64,000 bases of DNA from an uncultured Oscillospiraceae bacterium (GCA_910584715.1 CAJUAN010000003.1:1-64000); one strand, 5' to 3'; positions 41,393-51,029 are shown, numbered from the stretch's first letter. The notes: a model not told the origin generated them from the letters alone. Made by a program: numbers and translations.

Positions 41393-44300
41393 GGCGTTTC
41401 ATCTCCGTTCATGATATTTTCTATAAGCTCGGCCGCGTTGTCGGCGTACTCCCTTATCTTCGCGGGCGGATAGTTGCCGCACACGCTTCTGTAGTCGCAA
41501 TAGCCGCAGGGCAGCGCGCCCTCACCGTCCATGAGAGGAACCGCTTCTATCCTGCCCTCCGCAAGGCTTTCCGCGGTCTCCTCAAGCAACCTGTAGGAGT
41601 ATTTCCGCAGGTTTTCAAGCTGCACGGCAGTAATAAGCTTCGAGTAGGAATAATACCCTCCCGCCGACTTTTTCACCGGAATGAACACGCCGCCGCAGTC
41701 CTTTTCCATGGCGGCGATCACCTCGTCGTTGTACAGCACCGCGCCTTTCATTTTATATGTACCGTTCAGAACCTCCTGCGCAGCCTCGTCACCCTCGCCG
41801 CGACCGAGACCAGCCGCGGCGTCCTTTGCGGGCATATAGAGGACTCCCGCGGGAATGTCCCCCGAGAACCGTCCGCGGCGGTTCCCCTCGGTAACGGCGA
41901 AAAGATACAGAAGCATCTGCATATTCACGCCGTAAAGCAGATCCTCATAGCGGAACTCCTTTATGCCCGACTTGTAGTCTATAACGCGGACGTAGCTCTC
42001 CGAACCGTTTCGGTACACGTCCACCCTGTCCACGGTACCCTCGAACCAAACTGTTATGCCGCTTGGGGTGACAAGCTTCAGCGGCTCCTCGTCGCCGTCC
42101 CGCCGCAGAGCATACTCAAAGCCCTCGGAGACGAATTTGCTCTGCCCGAACTCCGCCGCAAGCCTTTCAAGAATATCCGTCAGAGTGTCCGAAAGCCGTG
42201 AAAACGCCGCCTTGTAGCGCTTTGTCTTTCCGTAATCGCCGCCCACAGCGTCGCTCCGGTAGTATTCGTCCAGATATTTTTTAACAAGCTTCGTGATGTC
42301 GCCGCGGCTCATTGAAATAAAGTCCTCGCGGCTTTTTTCTTTCAGGAAACCGCAAAGGCAGTAGTGTATAGCGGTACCCCGCGAGGGACTGTCAAGCTCC
42401 ACCTTTCGAGGCGGATAAAGCTTCAGACCCTTTTGGCAGTAATATTTAAAGGGACACTTTCTGTAGTCCTCGAAACGTGATGCGGACATTGACATATGCC
42501 TGCCGAAAAGCCGCCCGCCCGTTTCGGGGGACAGGCTGTGTTCCACCGCGTTTTCTATGTTTTTAAGGTACTCCAGCCGCTCCGCGTATTCGGGGAGACC
42601 CTCCAAAGCCTTTCGCAGACTTGCGGAATCCGCGTCGCCGCGGCGGTAGTTCCGCACGTACTGATAATACGCCGCGCCCGCCGTTGTACAGAACGACAGC
42701 AGCCCCCGCTTCTCAAAGGACGTGACCGCGTCTTTCCCGAACATTTCCTCAGCATGGCTGACCACCGCCGAGGGATAAAGCTGTCTGCCCGAAACGTCCG
42801 ATATGGGGTACGTTATCCAAAGCCGCTCAGAAGCCTGGGAAAGGGCTGAGTAAGCCGCAAAGCGTTCCTCGTCAAGCTTGTCCGCGGAGCCTCCTGAAAG
42901 GGTTATGCCCGCCTCCTCCAGAGCAAGCCTGTCACGGTCGCTGAAAAGTCCCGAGGGCTTAGCCGCGTAAGGAAACATACCCTCGTTCGCACCGACCACG
43001 AAAACCGCTTTCGGTTCCGCAAGTCTTGCCGTGTGCGCCTCCACGAACTGCACGCAGTCCAGAGTCTGGGGCGGCGAGGATAATTTCAGTCCCGAGACTG
43101 CCGCCGAGAAAAGCTCCGCAAAGCTTTCGGAACTTATTTTCGTGTCCGCGAGAGCGCGGTCGAAGGTTTCCAGAAGCCCGCACAAAAGCTCCCAGAGCTG
43201 CTTTATCTCGCGCACCGCCGATAACGCCGCAGCGTCCGTTGTATCGCAGTTCTCACAAAAAGCGTGCAGATTTTCATACAGACCCGTATCGTCGAAAAAG
43301 TCAAGCATAGCGGCGCAGAAGTCCCGACCGTCCGCAACGTCCGCACAGGCTTCCCGAAGCTTGAAGACCGGCTCCGTGACCCGCAGCCTGACCTGCTCCG
43401 CGCCGAATCGCACGTCGTCGTACTCAAAGGGCTTTTCCCACATATCGCCCTCAATGTTCCACTTGTAGCAGCAGTCCTCCACGGCGGCGATCTCCTCGTC
43501 GGTGAGACCGAGCATACCGGTTTTCATGTACCGCAGCCAATCCTCCGTACCCGCGTTTTTTCCCGCTGCAAGAGCAAGGGCGGTCTTTGCGAAAATAAAC
43601 AGGGACTTGTGGGCGGCGGTGCGGCTTTCGTCGGTGTAGAACGGTATTCCGTAACGCTCGAAGGCGCTTTCCATTACCGCGGAGTACAGCTCCTTCTGCC
43701 TTGCGAGAACGGCTATATCGCTGTAGCGGTACCTCTCCTCCATAACAAGGCGGCGTATCTCGGAACAGACAAGATCGCCCTCGCCGTAGCTGTCAGCGGA
43801 GCAGTACACGGTCACGGCTTCGCATTCGCCGCTATAGCTGCCGCGTACGTTCCTCAGCACGTTCCCGCTGTAAAAAGCCAGCTCGGGAGCTTTAAAACGC
43901 TTAGGCTCCTCCAGCATTGTGCGGACGGTTTTCACGCCTTGGTCGGAAGCCGCCCTCGTCAGTCTGCTTACCGTCCTGTTTACTGCGGCGAAAACCGAAT
44001 ATTCGCTCGGCTCAGCGTCCGCCGTAGGCAGACATACCGTCACGCTTTCACTTTGAGCTATCATCACGTCCAGCATAGCGTGCTCGTCGGCGGTAAAGCT
44101 TTTGAACGCGTCTATAAAGACGGTCTTTCCCTCGAAATATCCGTATCTCGCCGCCCTTGCCGCCGCCTCGGAAATGTCCCCTCCGCTGTCCTTGTAGCCG
44201 CTTTGGGAGAGTATCCTGCCGTACTCGGAGTATATCAGCGCGATATCGGCGGTCTTGTCCCGGACGCTTTCGTCCAGCCTGTCCGCGCAGGAGGACAAAG

Positions 44301-44709
44301 CCTCCGCGGTTATTCCGCTGAGGGTAAGCTCCTTGACCATTTCAAGGCTGCTTTCCGCGAACGACGGGGACTTGGCCTGCCTTCCGTAGAACAGCAGTCC
44401 GTCCCTCTCGGATATCTCCGCAAGAGCACGGTACATCATGACCTTTTTCACGGTGTCGTCGGCGTACCTGCCTTTCAGACCGCCGTGACGTATAAAAATT
44501 TCCCGCGCCGTCCGCGCAAAGGAAAGCACGTCAACGCGGTTGAAAAGCTCCGCGCCCAGACGCTCGTAAAGGGTTCTGTCGAACTCGAACGAAAACTGGT
44601 CGGGGATTATCACAAGCACGTCCTTTCCGTTCAGTACGGCGGTCTCGATACGGTTTACCATTTCGTAAGACTTTCCGCAGCCCGCGCCTCCGAGAATTAA
44701 GTTAAGCAT
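41389..44709 (-). CDS. addB: ATP-dependent helicase/nuclease subunit B
   Basis: The 1106-residue partner of AddA, which recognises Chi and cuts the 5' strand. It begins with a Walker A LGGAGCGKS (6-14), has an inactive helicase core, and ends with a RecB-like nuclease (RVIDYKSGIKEF). The iron-sulfur-cluster cysteines are visible as YRKCPFKYYCQ and CGYCDYRSVCGNY. It follows ydcF by 5 bases. Confidence 0.95.
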   Translation of the reverse strand: MLNLILGGAGCGKSYEMVNRIETAVLNGKDVLVIIPDQFSFEFDRTLYERLGAELFNRVDVLSFARTAREIFIRHGGLKGRYADDTVKKVMMYRALAEISERDGLLFYGRQAKSPSFAESSLEMVKELTLSGITAEALSSCADRLDESVRDKTADIALIYSEYGRILSQSGYKDSGGDISEAAARAARYGYFEGKTVFIDAFKSFTADEHAMLDVMIAQSESVTVCLPTADAEPSEYSVFAAVNRTVSRLTRAASDQGVKTVRTMLEEPKRFKAPELAFYSGNVLRNVRGSYSGECEAVTVYCSADSYGEGDLVCSEIRRLVMEERYRYSDIAVLARQKELYSAVMESAFERYGIPFYTDESRTAAHKSLFIFAKTALALAAGKNAGTEDWLRYMKTGMLGLTDEEIAAVEDCCYKWNIEGDMWEKPFEYDDVRFGAEQVRLRVTEPVFKLREACADVADGRDFCAAMLDFFDDTGLYENLHAFCENCDTTDAAALSAVREIKQLWELLCGLLETFDRALADTKISSESFAELFSAAVSGLKLSSPPQTLDCVQFVEAHTARLAEPKAVFVVGANEGMFPYAAKPSGLFSDRDRLALEEAGITLSGGSADKLDEERFAAYSALSQASERLWITYPISDVSGRQLYPSAVVSHAEEMFGKDAVTSFEKRGLLSFCTTAGAAYYQYVRNYRRGDADSASLRKALEGLPEYAERLEYLKNIENAVEHSLSPETGGRLFGRHMSMSASRFEDYRKCPFKYYCQKGLKLYPPRKVELDSPSRGTAIHYCLCGFLKEKSREDFISMSRGDITKLVKKYLDEYYRSDAVGGDYGKTKRYKAAFSRLSDTLTDILERLAAEFGQSKFVSEGFEYALRRDGDEEPLKLVTPSGITVWFEGTVDRVDVYRNGSESYVRVIDYKSGIKEFRYEDLLYGVNMQMLLYLFAVTEGNRRGRFSGDIPAGVLYMPAKDAAAGLGRGEGDEAAQEVLNGTYKMKGAVLYNDEVIAAMEKDCGGVFIPVKKSAGGYYSYSKLITAVQLENLRKYSYRLLEETAESLAEGRIEAVPLMDGEGALPCGYCDYRSVCGNYPPAKIREYADNAAELIENIMNGDETP

Positions 44710-44714
44710 GATAT

Positions 44715-45326
44715 TTACCTCATATAATTATTTATATCCGTCTCCGTAAACTGCTCCCCGCAGCGTGCAAGCTCGCCCATGACGCGCTTTATGCCGTATG
44801 GGGAGGCATACCAGTTATCCTTTGTAATATTCCAATCGCCCGTTTCGATATCCGCGGGTACGACCAGAATTTCCGTACCGGGAAAATAAGCTTGAAAGAA
44901 CATCAGACATCGCCGCGCGTGAAATCTTTTGCAAACTAAAATAACTTTTTCTGCGGATATGCCCCGTTCTTTCAGTACAGCCGCCGCGTACTCTGCGTTG
45001 GCGCGGGTATGTCCCGACTTGTCCTCACGGACTATCGCCGTTTCGGGTACGCCGTTCTTTTTCAGCACGTCCACGTAGAAATCGCATTCTGTCCTGTAGT
45101 CGCCGCAGTAGATATTCTTTTTGTCCTTGACCCCCGCGAAAACTCCGGTCTTAACGCTTACTCCGCCCCCCGCGAGAATATAGTCCGCAAAGCCGATTTT
45201 GTAAAGCTCCGCAGCCTTTTCCGCGGTCTGGGGAAAGCTGCCCCCGACGGTAACGATAACATCGCACCTTTGAGGCTCGTCCTCAACAAAAATAAAATCG
45301 CCTATTTCCTTGACCAAATCGCGCAT
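44715..45326 (-). CDS. YdcF-like DUF218 protein
   Basis: 203 residues of the DUF218/YdcF family: a Rossmann-like start CDVIVTVGGSFPQTAEKAAELY, then LAGGGVS, TRANAEYAA and CKRFHARRCLMFF. No membrane segment, unlike the SanA/ElyC relatives. The family is linked to envelope and nucleotide-binding roles but its activity is not settled. It lies between the glycosylase and addB in a repair-rich operon. Confidence 0.78.
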   Translation of the reverse strand: MRDLVKEIGDFIFVEDEPQRCDVIVTVGGSFPQTAEKAAELYKIGFADYILAGGGVSVKTGVFAGVKDKKNIYCGDYRTECDFYVDVLKKNGVPETAIVREDKSGHTRANAEYAAAVLKERGISAEKVILVCKRFHARRCLMFFQAYFPGTEILVVPADIETGDWNITKDNWYASPYGIKRVMGELARCGEQFTETDINNYMR

Positions 45327-45338
45327 AAATCCACCCTC

Positions 45339-45863
45339 TTATTTTCTGCTTTTATCAACAAACCGCCACAAAATGTCCCTGTATTCGGGAGTAGCATAAT
45401 CTATCCCCACCCTCGGCAGAGCTACCAGCTCGGGACGGTAGCCGTCGTCCTCTATGCGTATTCTCGGATTTCCGCAAAAGGATTCCCCGTTGAAGCTTTT
45501 GTCAATGCCAAGTTTTTTGGTAAGCTTCGCGGGACCGTTATAGACCTCGCAGGCGCGGAACAGAACCGCCTGGGGCTGACCCTCCTCGCCGGTGACAGCG
45601 TTCATCAGCCAGTGCATACCGTAGCAGAGATAAACGTAAATCGTTCCCGACCTGCCGTACAAAATTTTTGTACGCTCCGTTTTCCCTTTGCTGGCGTGAC
45701 AGGCAGTATCCTCCTCGCCCCGGTAAGCCTCCGCTTCGGTAACGCGGAGAGATATTTCACTGCCGTCCTCAAAGGTTCTGACAATAAGCTTTCCCACCAG
45801 ATCGGGAGCGACGTCAAGAACGTCCCGATGAAAAAAATCTTCGTTTAAAATAATGCTTCCCAT
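45339..45863 (-). CDS. 3-methyladenine DNA glycosylase (AAG type)
   Basis: Removes alkylated or deaminated purines from DNA to start base excision repair. The 174-residue protein has the AAG/MPG fold markers: VAPDLVGKLIVR, the catalytic glutamate in VTEAEAYRG, YLCYGMHWLMNAV and GPAKLTKKLGI. Slightly short but complete for the bacterial AAG family. It is 8 bases past the first gene of the operon and about 1 kb upstream of addB. Confidence 0.92.
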   Translation of the reverse strand: MGSIILNEDFFHRDVLDVAPDLVGKLIVRTFEDGSEISLRVTEAEAYRGEEDTACHASKGKTERTKILYGRSGTIYVYLCYGMHWLMNAVTGEEGQPQAVLFRACEVYNGPAKLTKKLGIDKSFNGESFCGNPRIRIEDDGYRPELVALPRVGIDYATPEYRDILWRFVDKSRK

Positions 45864-45871
45864 AATATCAC

Positions 45872-46315
45872 CTACAGATTATACGGTATCCGTTTAACTT
45901 CCCACCGCATAAGTATTTCCGTTTCTCCCGTGGATATGTCGGGCTTTCTCCTGATCGGCAGAAAACCCTCGCGCTTGTAGAAATCAACAGCCCGTTCGTT
46001 TTTTTCGTACACGCATAAAGAAAGCTTGGGATACAGCTCCTTGGCAAAGTCTATAAGTGATTTTCCCACACCCTCGGATCGGTGTTCGCCGTCCACGAAA
46101 ATTCCCTCTATGTGACCCTCGTTCAGACCGATAAAGCCGACTATTTCACCGCCGGACAGCGCGGTGTAGACCTCCGCCAAGGGAATGGCCTCCGAAACGC
46201 CTTCAAAGCAGTCCTGCCAGTACCCGCGGCGTATGAAGCTGTGAGCTTCGATATTTGACGACAGCCATATTTCCATAATACGGTCATGGTCGCTTTTTTC
46301 ATATTTTCTTATCAT
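45872..46315 (-). CDS. GNAT acetyltransferase, YiaC-like
   Basis: 147 residues. The start IRKYEKSDHDRIMEIWLSSNIEAHSFI and the following RRGYWQDCFEGV match the YiaC pattern, followed by a GIFVDGEHRSEGVGKSLI acetyl-CoA loop and NERAVDFYKREGF. YiaC of E. coli acetylates protein lysines. The gene is first in the repair operon. GGAGG lies before the ATG. Confidence 0.78.
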   Translation of the reverse strand: MIRKYEKSDHDRIMEIWLSSNIEAHSFIRRGYWQDCFEGVSEAIPLAEVYTALSGGEIVGFIGLNEGHIEGIFVDGEHRSEGVGKSLIDFAKELYPKLSLCVYEKNERAVDFYKREGFLPIRRKPDISTGETEILMRWEVKRIPYNL

Positions 46316-46341
46316 TTCATTCCTCCGCTTTTATACTGTAA

Positions 46342-46370
46342 AGTATATCACATTTTTCCGGATATTTCAA
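46342..46370 (-). promoter_or_regulatory. Promoter of the GNAT-glycosylase-addBA operon
   Basis: On the - strand TTGAAA (46365-46370) and TATACT (46342-46347) are 17 bases apart. It lies just after the feoB terminator and about 27 bases upstream of the first gene. Confidence 0.75.
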
Positions 46371-46371
46371 C

Positions 46372-46407
46372 AAAAAAATGACCGCCCGTAAAAATACGAG
46401 CGTTCAT
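46372..46407 (-). terminator. Terminator of feoAB
   Basis: An imperfect 13-bp stem between 46378 and 46407 has the loop AAAA and is followed by seven T on the - strand. It lies 30 bases past the feoB stop. Confidence 0.75.
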
Positions 46408-46434
46408 TTGAAATATTGGTTCATTTTAAGCAAA

Positions 46435-48441
46435 TTATCCGAAAATAAGCGTTCCGATATTATATACTCCGAAAGATACTACCCAAGCTGCAAAGCACTG
46501 CATAAGCACCATTACAAACGCCGACCAGCCGCTGTTCATTTCCCGCTTTACGGCAGCTATTGCCGCAACGCAGGGCGTATACAGCAATGTGAACGCAAGG
46601 AAGCTTGCCGCGGATACCGGCGTGAACAATCCGCCCAGTACCGTACCCAAATCAGCTACGCTGGAGCCTGTCAGCACCGCAAGCGTCGACACAACAGCCT
46701 CCTTTGCGGAAAAGCCCGTTATAAGAGCCGTAGCCGCGCGCCAGTCCCCGAAGCCGAGAGGTCTGAACAGGGGGGCGATGACCGTACCCAGCATGGCGAG
46801 GAGACTGTCTGAGCTGTTCTCCGCAACGTTCAGCCGCATATCAAAAGTCTGTAAGAACCATATTATGATCGTGGCGAAAAATATTACCGTAAAGGCTTTC
46901 TGCATGAAATCCTTTGCCTTGTCCCACATCAGCATTCCCACGCTTTTCGCCGAGGGCAGCCGGTAGTTGGGAAGCTCCATTACAAACGGCACGGGATTTC
47001 CCTTGAATTTTGTCTTGTTCATGATAAGTCCGCAAACGACACCCACAAGCATTCCCGAAACGTAGAGTATCATCATAACAAGGGCTTTGTATTTGGGGAA
47101 AAACGCTGCGGTGAATACTGCATAAATAGGCAGCTTCGCGCTACAGCTCATGTAGGGTGTAAGAAATATGGTCATGCGCCTGTCCCTTTCCGAGGACAGG
47201 GTGCGGGTCGCCATGATAGCGGGAACGCTGCACCCGAATCCGATAAGCATAGGCACGAAAGACCGTCCCGAAAGACCTATTTTCCGCAGAAGCTTATCCA
47301 TTACAAACGCTACACGAGCCATATAGCCGCTGTCCTCCAGAATGGACAGGCAGAAAAACAGTGTGACTATCGTGGGCAAAAAGCTGAGAACGCTTCCCAC
47401 TCCGGCAAAAATTCCGTCTATGATAAGACTATGTACTATCGGATTCAATCCGTACACCGTCAGCGCCTTGTCTATACCGGAGGTAACAAAGTCGATAAAG
47501 CCGCTGAAAATATCGCTGAGCCATGCTCCAACCGAACCGAACGTTATCCAGAAGATAAGCAGCATTATGCAAAGGAAAAGCGGTATGGCAAGGTACTTGC
47601 CGGTCAGGATATTGTCTATCTTGACGCTTCGGATATGCTCCTTGCTTTCGCGGCACTTTACCACCGTCTCGCGGCAGACCTCCTCTATAAAGGTATAGCG
47701 CATATCGGCAAGGGCAGCGTTCCTGTCCATGTCAAGCTCCTTTTCCATTTCGGAAACGCTGTGCTCTATCATTTCAAGCTCGTTTTCGTTGAGCTTCAGC
47801 TTTTTGTTGATGTCGGGGTCGTTCTCCACAAGCTTCGTTGCCGCGAAGCGAGGGGACATATCCGCAAGCACGGCGTGGTCCTCTATCATATGTGACACGG
47901 CGTGTATGCAGCGGTGTACCGCTCCGTGACAGAAGTCAAGCCTTTTCGGCTTTTTCTTTTTTTCGGCGTATTCAATGACCTTTGAAACAAGCTCGTCGAT
48001 ACCCTCGTTTTTCGCCGCGCTTATTGGCAGAACGGGTATGCCCAGCCGTTCGGAAAGCCCCTTCACATCAATAGTACCGCCGTTGCTGCGCACCTCGTCC
48101 ATCATATTTAACGCCAGAACCATGGGTATGTTCATTTCCAGCATTTGCAGAGTGAGGTAGAGATTGCGCTCGATATTTGTGGCGTCGGCAATATTTATGA
48201 TCGCGTCCGGCTTTTCATCGATTAAAAAATCCCGCGCCACTATTTCCTCATTGGTATAGGGGCGTATGGAATAAATGCCCGGAAGGTCGACCACTTCGCA
48301 GTTTTTGTGGCCGCGGATCTCGCCGGATTTTCTGTCAACCGTTACGCCTGGAAAATTCCCAACGTGCTGGTTTGAGCCTGTGAGCTGGTTGAACAGAGTG
48401 GTCTTGCCGCAGTTCTGATTTCCCGCAAGAGCAAGTATCAT
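46435..48441 (-). CDS. feoB: Ferrous iron transporter FeoB
   Basis: Imports Fe(II) across the cytoplasmic membrane. The 668 residues start with a G-protein domain (G1 GNQNCGKT at 7-14, G3 DLPG, G4 NMMD) and a helical regulatory domain, then about eight to ten membrane helices, including the Gate motifs around GFGCSVPAIM and TPCVAAIAAVKRE. The length is complete. It overlaps feoA by 4 bases. It has no separate feoC. Confidence 0.95.
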   Translation of the reverse strand: MILALAGNQNCGKTTLFNQLTGSNQHVGNFPGVTVDRKSGEIRGHKNCEVVDLPGIYSIRPYTNEEIVARDFLIDEKPDAIINIADATNIERNLYLTLQMLEMNIPMVLALNMMDEVRSNGGTIDVKGLSERLGIPVLPISAAKNEGIDELVSKVIEYAEKKKKPKRLDFCHGAVHRCIHAVSHMIEDHAVLADMSPRFAATKLVENDPDINKKLKLNENELEMIEHSVSEMEKELDMDRNAALADMRYTFIEEVCRETVVKCRESKEHIRSVKIDNILTGKYLAIPLFLCIMLLIFWITFGSVGAWLSDIFSGFIDFVTSGIDKALTVYGLNPIVHSLIIDGIFAGVGSVLSFLPTIVTLFFCLSILEDSGYMARVAFVMDKLLRKIGLSGRSFVPMLIGFGCSVPAIMATRTLSSERDRRMTIFLTPYMSCSAKLPIYAVFTAAFFPKYKALVMMILYVSGMLVGVVCGLIMNKTKFKGNPVPFVMELPNYRLPSAKSVGMLMWDKAKDFMQKAFTVIFFATIIIWFLQTFDMRLNVAENSSDSLLAMLGTVIAPLFRPLGFGDWRAATALITGFSAKEAVVSTLAVLTGSSVADLGTVLGGLFTPVSAASFLAFTLLYTPCVAAIAAVKREMNSGWSAFVMVLMQCFAAWVVSFGVYNIGTLIFG

Positions 48442-48686
48442 ACTGTGACCGCCTCCTTTGTATTATCGGGTACGACGGTTATTTTTTCCGCGTCCTCAAG
48501 GCGTATGGTAAGCTCGTAGCCTCGCAGGAACAGCTCTATCGGGTCGCCCATTGGCGCAACTTTTCGTATCATTACTTTGGTTTTGGGTATAAGTCCCATA
48601 TCAAGAAGCCTGCATCTGAGAGCGCCGTCTCCGCCGACGCTTGTTATTATTGCAGACTGTCCTGTTTTCAGTTCGTTCAAAGTCAT
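48438..48686 (-). CDS. feoA: Ferrous iron transport protein FeoA
   Basis: 82 residues forming an SH3-like domain: MTLNELKTGQSAIITSV, CRLLDMGLIPKTKVMI and GYELTIRLEDAEKI. It binds the FeoB cytoplasmic part and is needed for iron uptake. It is the first gene of feoAB, behind a promoter at 48735-48763. GGAAAG precedes the ATG. Confidence 0.95.
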   Translation of the reverse strand: MTLNELKTGQSAIITSVGGDGALRCRLLDMGLIPKTKVMIRKVAPMGDPIELFLRGYELTIRLEDAEKITVVPDNTKEAVTV

Positions 48687-48704
48687 AAAGCTTTCCTTTC
48701 TGAA

Positions 48705-48724
48705 TTAGCATAAACTAACTTTAG
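48705..48724. promoter_or_regulatory. Possible DtxR-type iron operator
   Basis: TTAGCATAAACTAACTTTAG contains TTAG/CTAA half-sites in the repeated, partly palindromic arrangement of DtxR/IdeR boxes. It lies between the feoA -10 box and the ATG. The regulator is not in the window and the match to the published consensus is partial. Confidence 0.4.
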
Positions 48725-48734
48725 TACATAAATT

Positions 48735-48763
48735 ATTATACAATATAACGCCTTATATGTCAA
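48735..48763 (-). promoter_or_regulatory. Promoter of feoAB
   Basis: On the - strand TTGACA (48758-48763) and TATAAT (48735-48740) have a 17-base spacer, an exact consensus match. Confidence 0.88.
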
Positions 48764-49024
48764 GTAAAAATGAAAATATTTTATTTTTTTAAAGCTTAGA
48801 CAAAGAGGCTTACGACATTGTATTCCTATTTAAGCCGCCGCTTTCCCAGAACGCTTGAAATGTTTCGCGCCGTTTTGGAACTTTTTGTTCAAGCCTGTAG
48901 TAATTTTGCTGTTGCTAAAACGAATTTCAGAATAAATAGCTCTTTAAATTTCCGTAAATTTTCTTTATCGGTTTTAAGTTTTTATAATATGCGCCGTATA
49001 GCCATACCTTGGCAAGTTAAATTC
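48764..49024. other. AT-rich spacer, no gene seen
   Basis: About 260 bases between the divergent feoAB and aconitase promoters. The only open frame (48818-49072) runs through the aconitase promoter and lacks an RBS. I see no convincing hairpin, repeat or RNA gene here. Confidence 0.6.
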
Positions 49025-49053
49025 TTGACAAACTGTACAAAAGATAGTATAAT
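49025..49053 (+). promoter_or_regulatory. Promoter of the aconitase gene
   Basis: TTGACA (49025-49030) and TATAAT (49048-49053) are separated by 17 bases. The aconitase ribosome binding site follows within 25 bases. Confidence 0.9.
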
Positions 49054-49091
49054 GAATATGTATAACTTATAATTTGAAAGGATGATCGCAA

Positions 49092-51029
49092 GTGGGATAC
49101 ACATTAACGGAAAAAATTCTTAAAGCTCACCTTGTGGACGGTGAGTTCGTCAAGGGCGGAGAAATAGGAATAAAGATCGACCAGACGCTTACACAGGACG
49201 CAACAGGTACTATGGCGTACCTTGAATTTGAGGCTATGGGAGTTCCCAGAGTAAAGACGGAACGCTCCGTGGCATATATCGACCACAATACCCTCCAGTC
49301 CGGCTTTGAGAATGCCGACGACCACCGCTTTATCGGCTCCGTGGCTAAAAAGCACGGCATATACTTCTCCCGCCCCGGCAACGGTATCTGTCACCAGGTA
49401 CACCTTGAACGCTTCGGTATCCCCGGAAAAACCCTTATCGGCTCCGACAGCCATACTCCCACCGGCGGCGGTCTGGGAATGATAGCCATAGGCGCGGGCG
49501 GTCTGGACGTTGCGGTAGCCATGGGCGGCGGCGCGTACTACATTACATACCCGAAAATAGTCAACGTTAAGCTTACTGGCAAGCTTTCCCCTTGGGTAGC
49601 GGCTAAGGACGTTATTCTTGAGGTGCTCCGCAGAATGTCCGTAAAGGGCGGCGTGGGCAAGGTCATCGAGTACACGGGGGAAGGCGTTAAGACCCTCAGC
49701 GTACCCGAACGCGCCACCATTACCAACATGGGCGCGGAGCTTGGCGCGACTACCTCAATTTTCCCTTCAGACGAAATAACCAAAAAATTTCTTGACGCTC
49801 AGAAGCGGGGGGACGTGTGGACGGAGCTTTCCGCAGACCCCGACGCCGTTTACGATGAAGTCATTGAGATAAACCTTTCGGAGCTTGCTCCGCTGGCGGC
49901 TTGTCCCCATTCTCCCGACAACATCAAGTCCGCGGAGGAGTTAAAGGGCATGAAGATAGACCAGGTCTGCATAGGCTCCTGTACAAACAGCTCCCTTATG
50001 GACATGATGAAGGTCGCCCATATTTTAAAGGGCAGGACAGTTCACCCAGACGTTTCCCTGTCTATCGCCCCCGGCTCCAAGCAGGTGCTGAATATGCTTG
50101 CTCAAAACGGCGCGCTGGCAATTATGATAGACGCGGGCGCGCGTATCCTCGAAAGCGCCTGCGGACCCTGCATAGGCATGGGTCAGTCCCCCAACTCAAA
50201 GGGTATTTCTCTGCGTACCTTTAACAGAAACTTTGAGGGACGCAGCGGTACCAAGGACGGTCAGATTTATCTTGTTTCTCCCGAGACCGCGGCAGCTTCG
50301 GCGGTTGCGGGCGTGTACACCGACCCAACCTCTTTGGGAGATATGCCTGCCTTTGAAATGCCCGAGGAGTTCATCATCAACGACAACATGGTAATCCCCC
50401 CCGCTCCCGAAGCGGAAATGGACAAGGTGGAGATACTCCGCGGGCCCAACATCAAGCCTTTCCCCGTTACCGCGCCTTTAGCGGACAGCATTTCCGCGCC
50501 CTGCTCCCTTAAAGTTGGGGACAACATCACTACCGACCACATTATGCCTGCGGGAGCGAAAATTCTTCCGCTGCGCTCAAATATTCCCGCAATTTCCAAA
50601 TTCTGCTTTACGGTATGCGACGAGGACTTCCCCGCCCGCGCTGAAAGCATGGGCAAAAGCATTATCGTGGGCGGCGTGAATTACGGTCAGGGCTCCTCCC
50701 GCGAGCACGCTGCTCTCGCCCCCCTGCACCTTGGGGTAAAGGCTGTTCTTGTAAAGAGCTTTGCGAGAATACACCGCTCTAACCTTATCAACGCGGGAAT
50801 CCTGCCGCTTACCTTTGTAAACAAGAATGATTACGATAAAATTTCCCAGGGGGACGAGCTTGCTTTGGAAAACGTCCGCGCGGACATTGAAGCGGGCAAG
50901 ACCGAGTTGACCGTTAAAAATAAGACAACGGGAGCGGAGATACCCGTTCTGTGCGAGCTTACCGGCAGGACGAAGGACATTATCCTTGCGGGCGGTCTGC
51001 TTGATTACACGAGAGAAAGTCTTAAATAA
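49092..51029 (+). CDS. acnA: Aconitate hydratase
   Basis: Isomerises citrate to isocitrate through a [4Fe-4S] cluster. The 645 residues carry the cluster cysteines C297 (IGSCTNSS), C357 and C360 (CGPCIGMG), the GSDSHTPTGGG substrate loop and the swivel-domain GSSREHAAL motif near residue 541. It belongs to the shorter aconitase group (about 640 residues). The start is GTG, with AAAGGATGA upstream. Its stop overlaps the next start by one base. icd lies 1.9 kb on, so the two work in sequence toward 2-oxoglutarate. Confidence 0.93.
   Translation: MGYTLTEKILKAHLVDGEFVKGGEIGIKIDQTLTQDATGTMAYLEFEAMGVPRVKTERSVAYIDHNTLQSGFENADDHRFIGSVAKKHGIYFSRPGNGICHQVHLERFGIPGKTLIGSDSHTPTGGGLGMIAIGAGGLDVAVAMGGGAYYITYPKIVNVKLTGKLSPWVAAKDVILEVLRRMSVKGGVGKVIEYTGEGVKTLSVPERATITNMGAELGATTSIFPSDEITKKFLDAQKRGDVWTELSADPDAVYDEVIEINLSELAPLAACPHSPDNIKSAEELKGMKIDQVCIGSCTNSSLMDMMKVAHILKGRTVHPDVSLSIAPGSKQVLNMLAQNGALAIMIDAGARILESACGPCIGMGQSPNSKGISLRTFNRNFEGRSGTKDGQIYLVSPETAAASAVAGVYTDPTSLGDMPAFEMPEEFIINDNMVIPPAPEAEMDKVEILRGPNIKPFPVTAPLADSISAPCSLKVGDNITTDHIMPAGAKILPLRSNIPAISKFCFTVCDEDFPARAESMGKSIIVGGVNYGQGSSREHAALAPLHLGVKAVLVKSFARIHRSNLINAGILPLTFVNKNDYDKISQGDELALENVRADIEAGKTELTVKNKTTGAEIPVLCELTGRTKDIILAGGLLDYTRESLK

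Noticed and set aside
43264..44700. 478-codon + strand frame opposite addB
   Set aside because: Antisense shadow of addB, which has a full set of motifs and coupled translation with addA.
48818..49072. 84-codon + strand frame before aconitase
   Set aside because: It runs through the consensus aconitase promoter and lacks an RBS.
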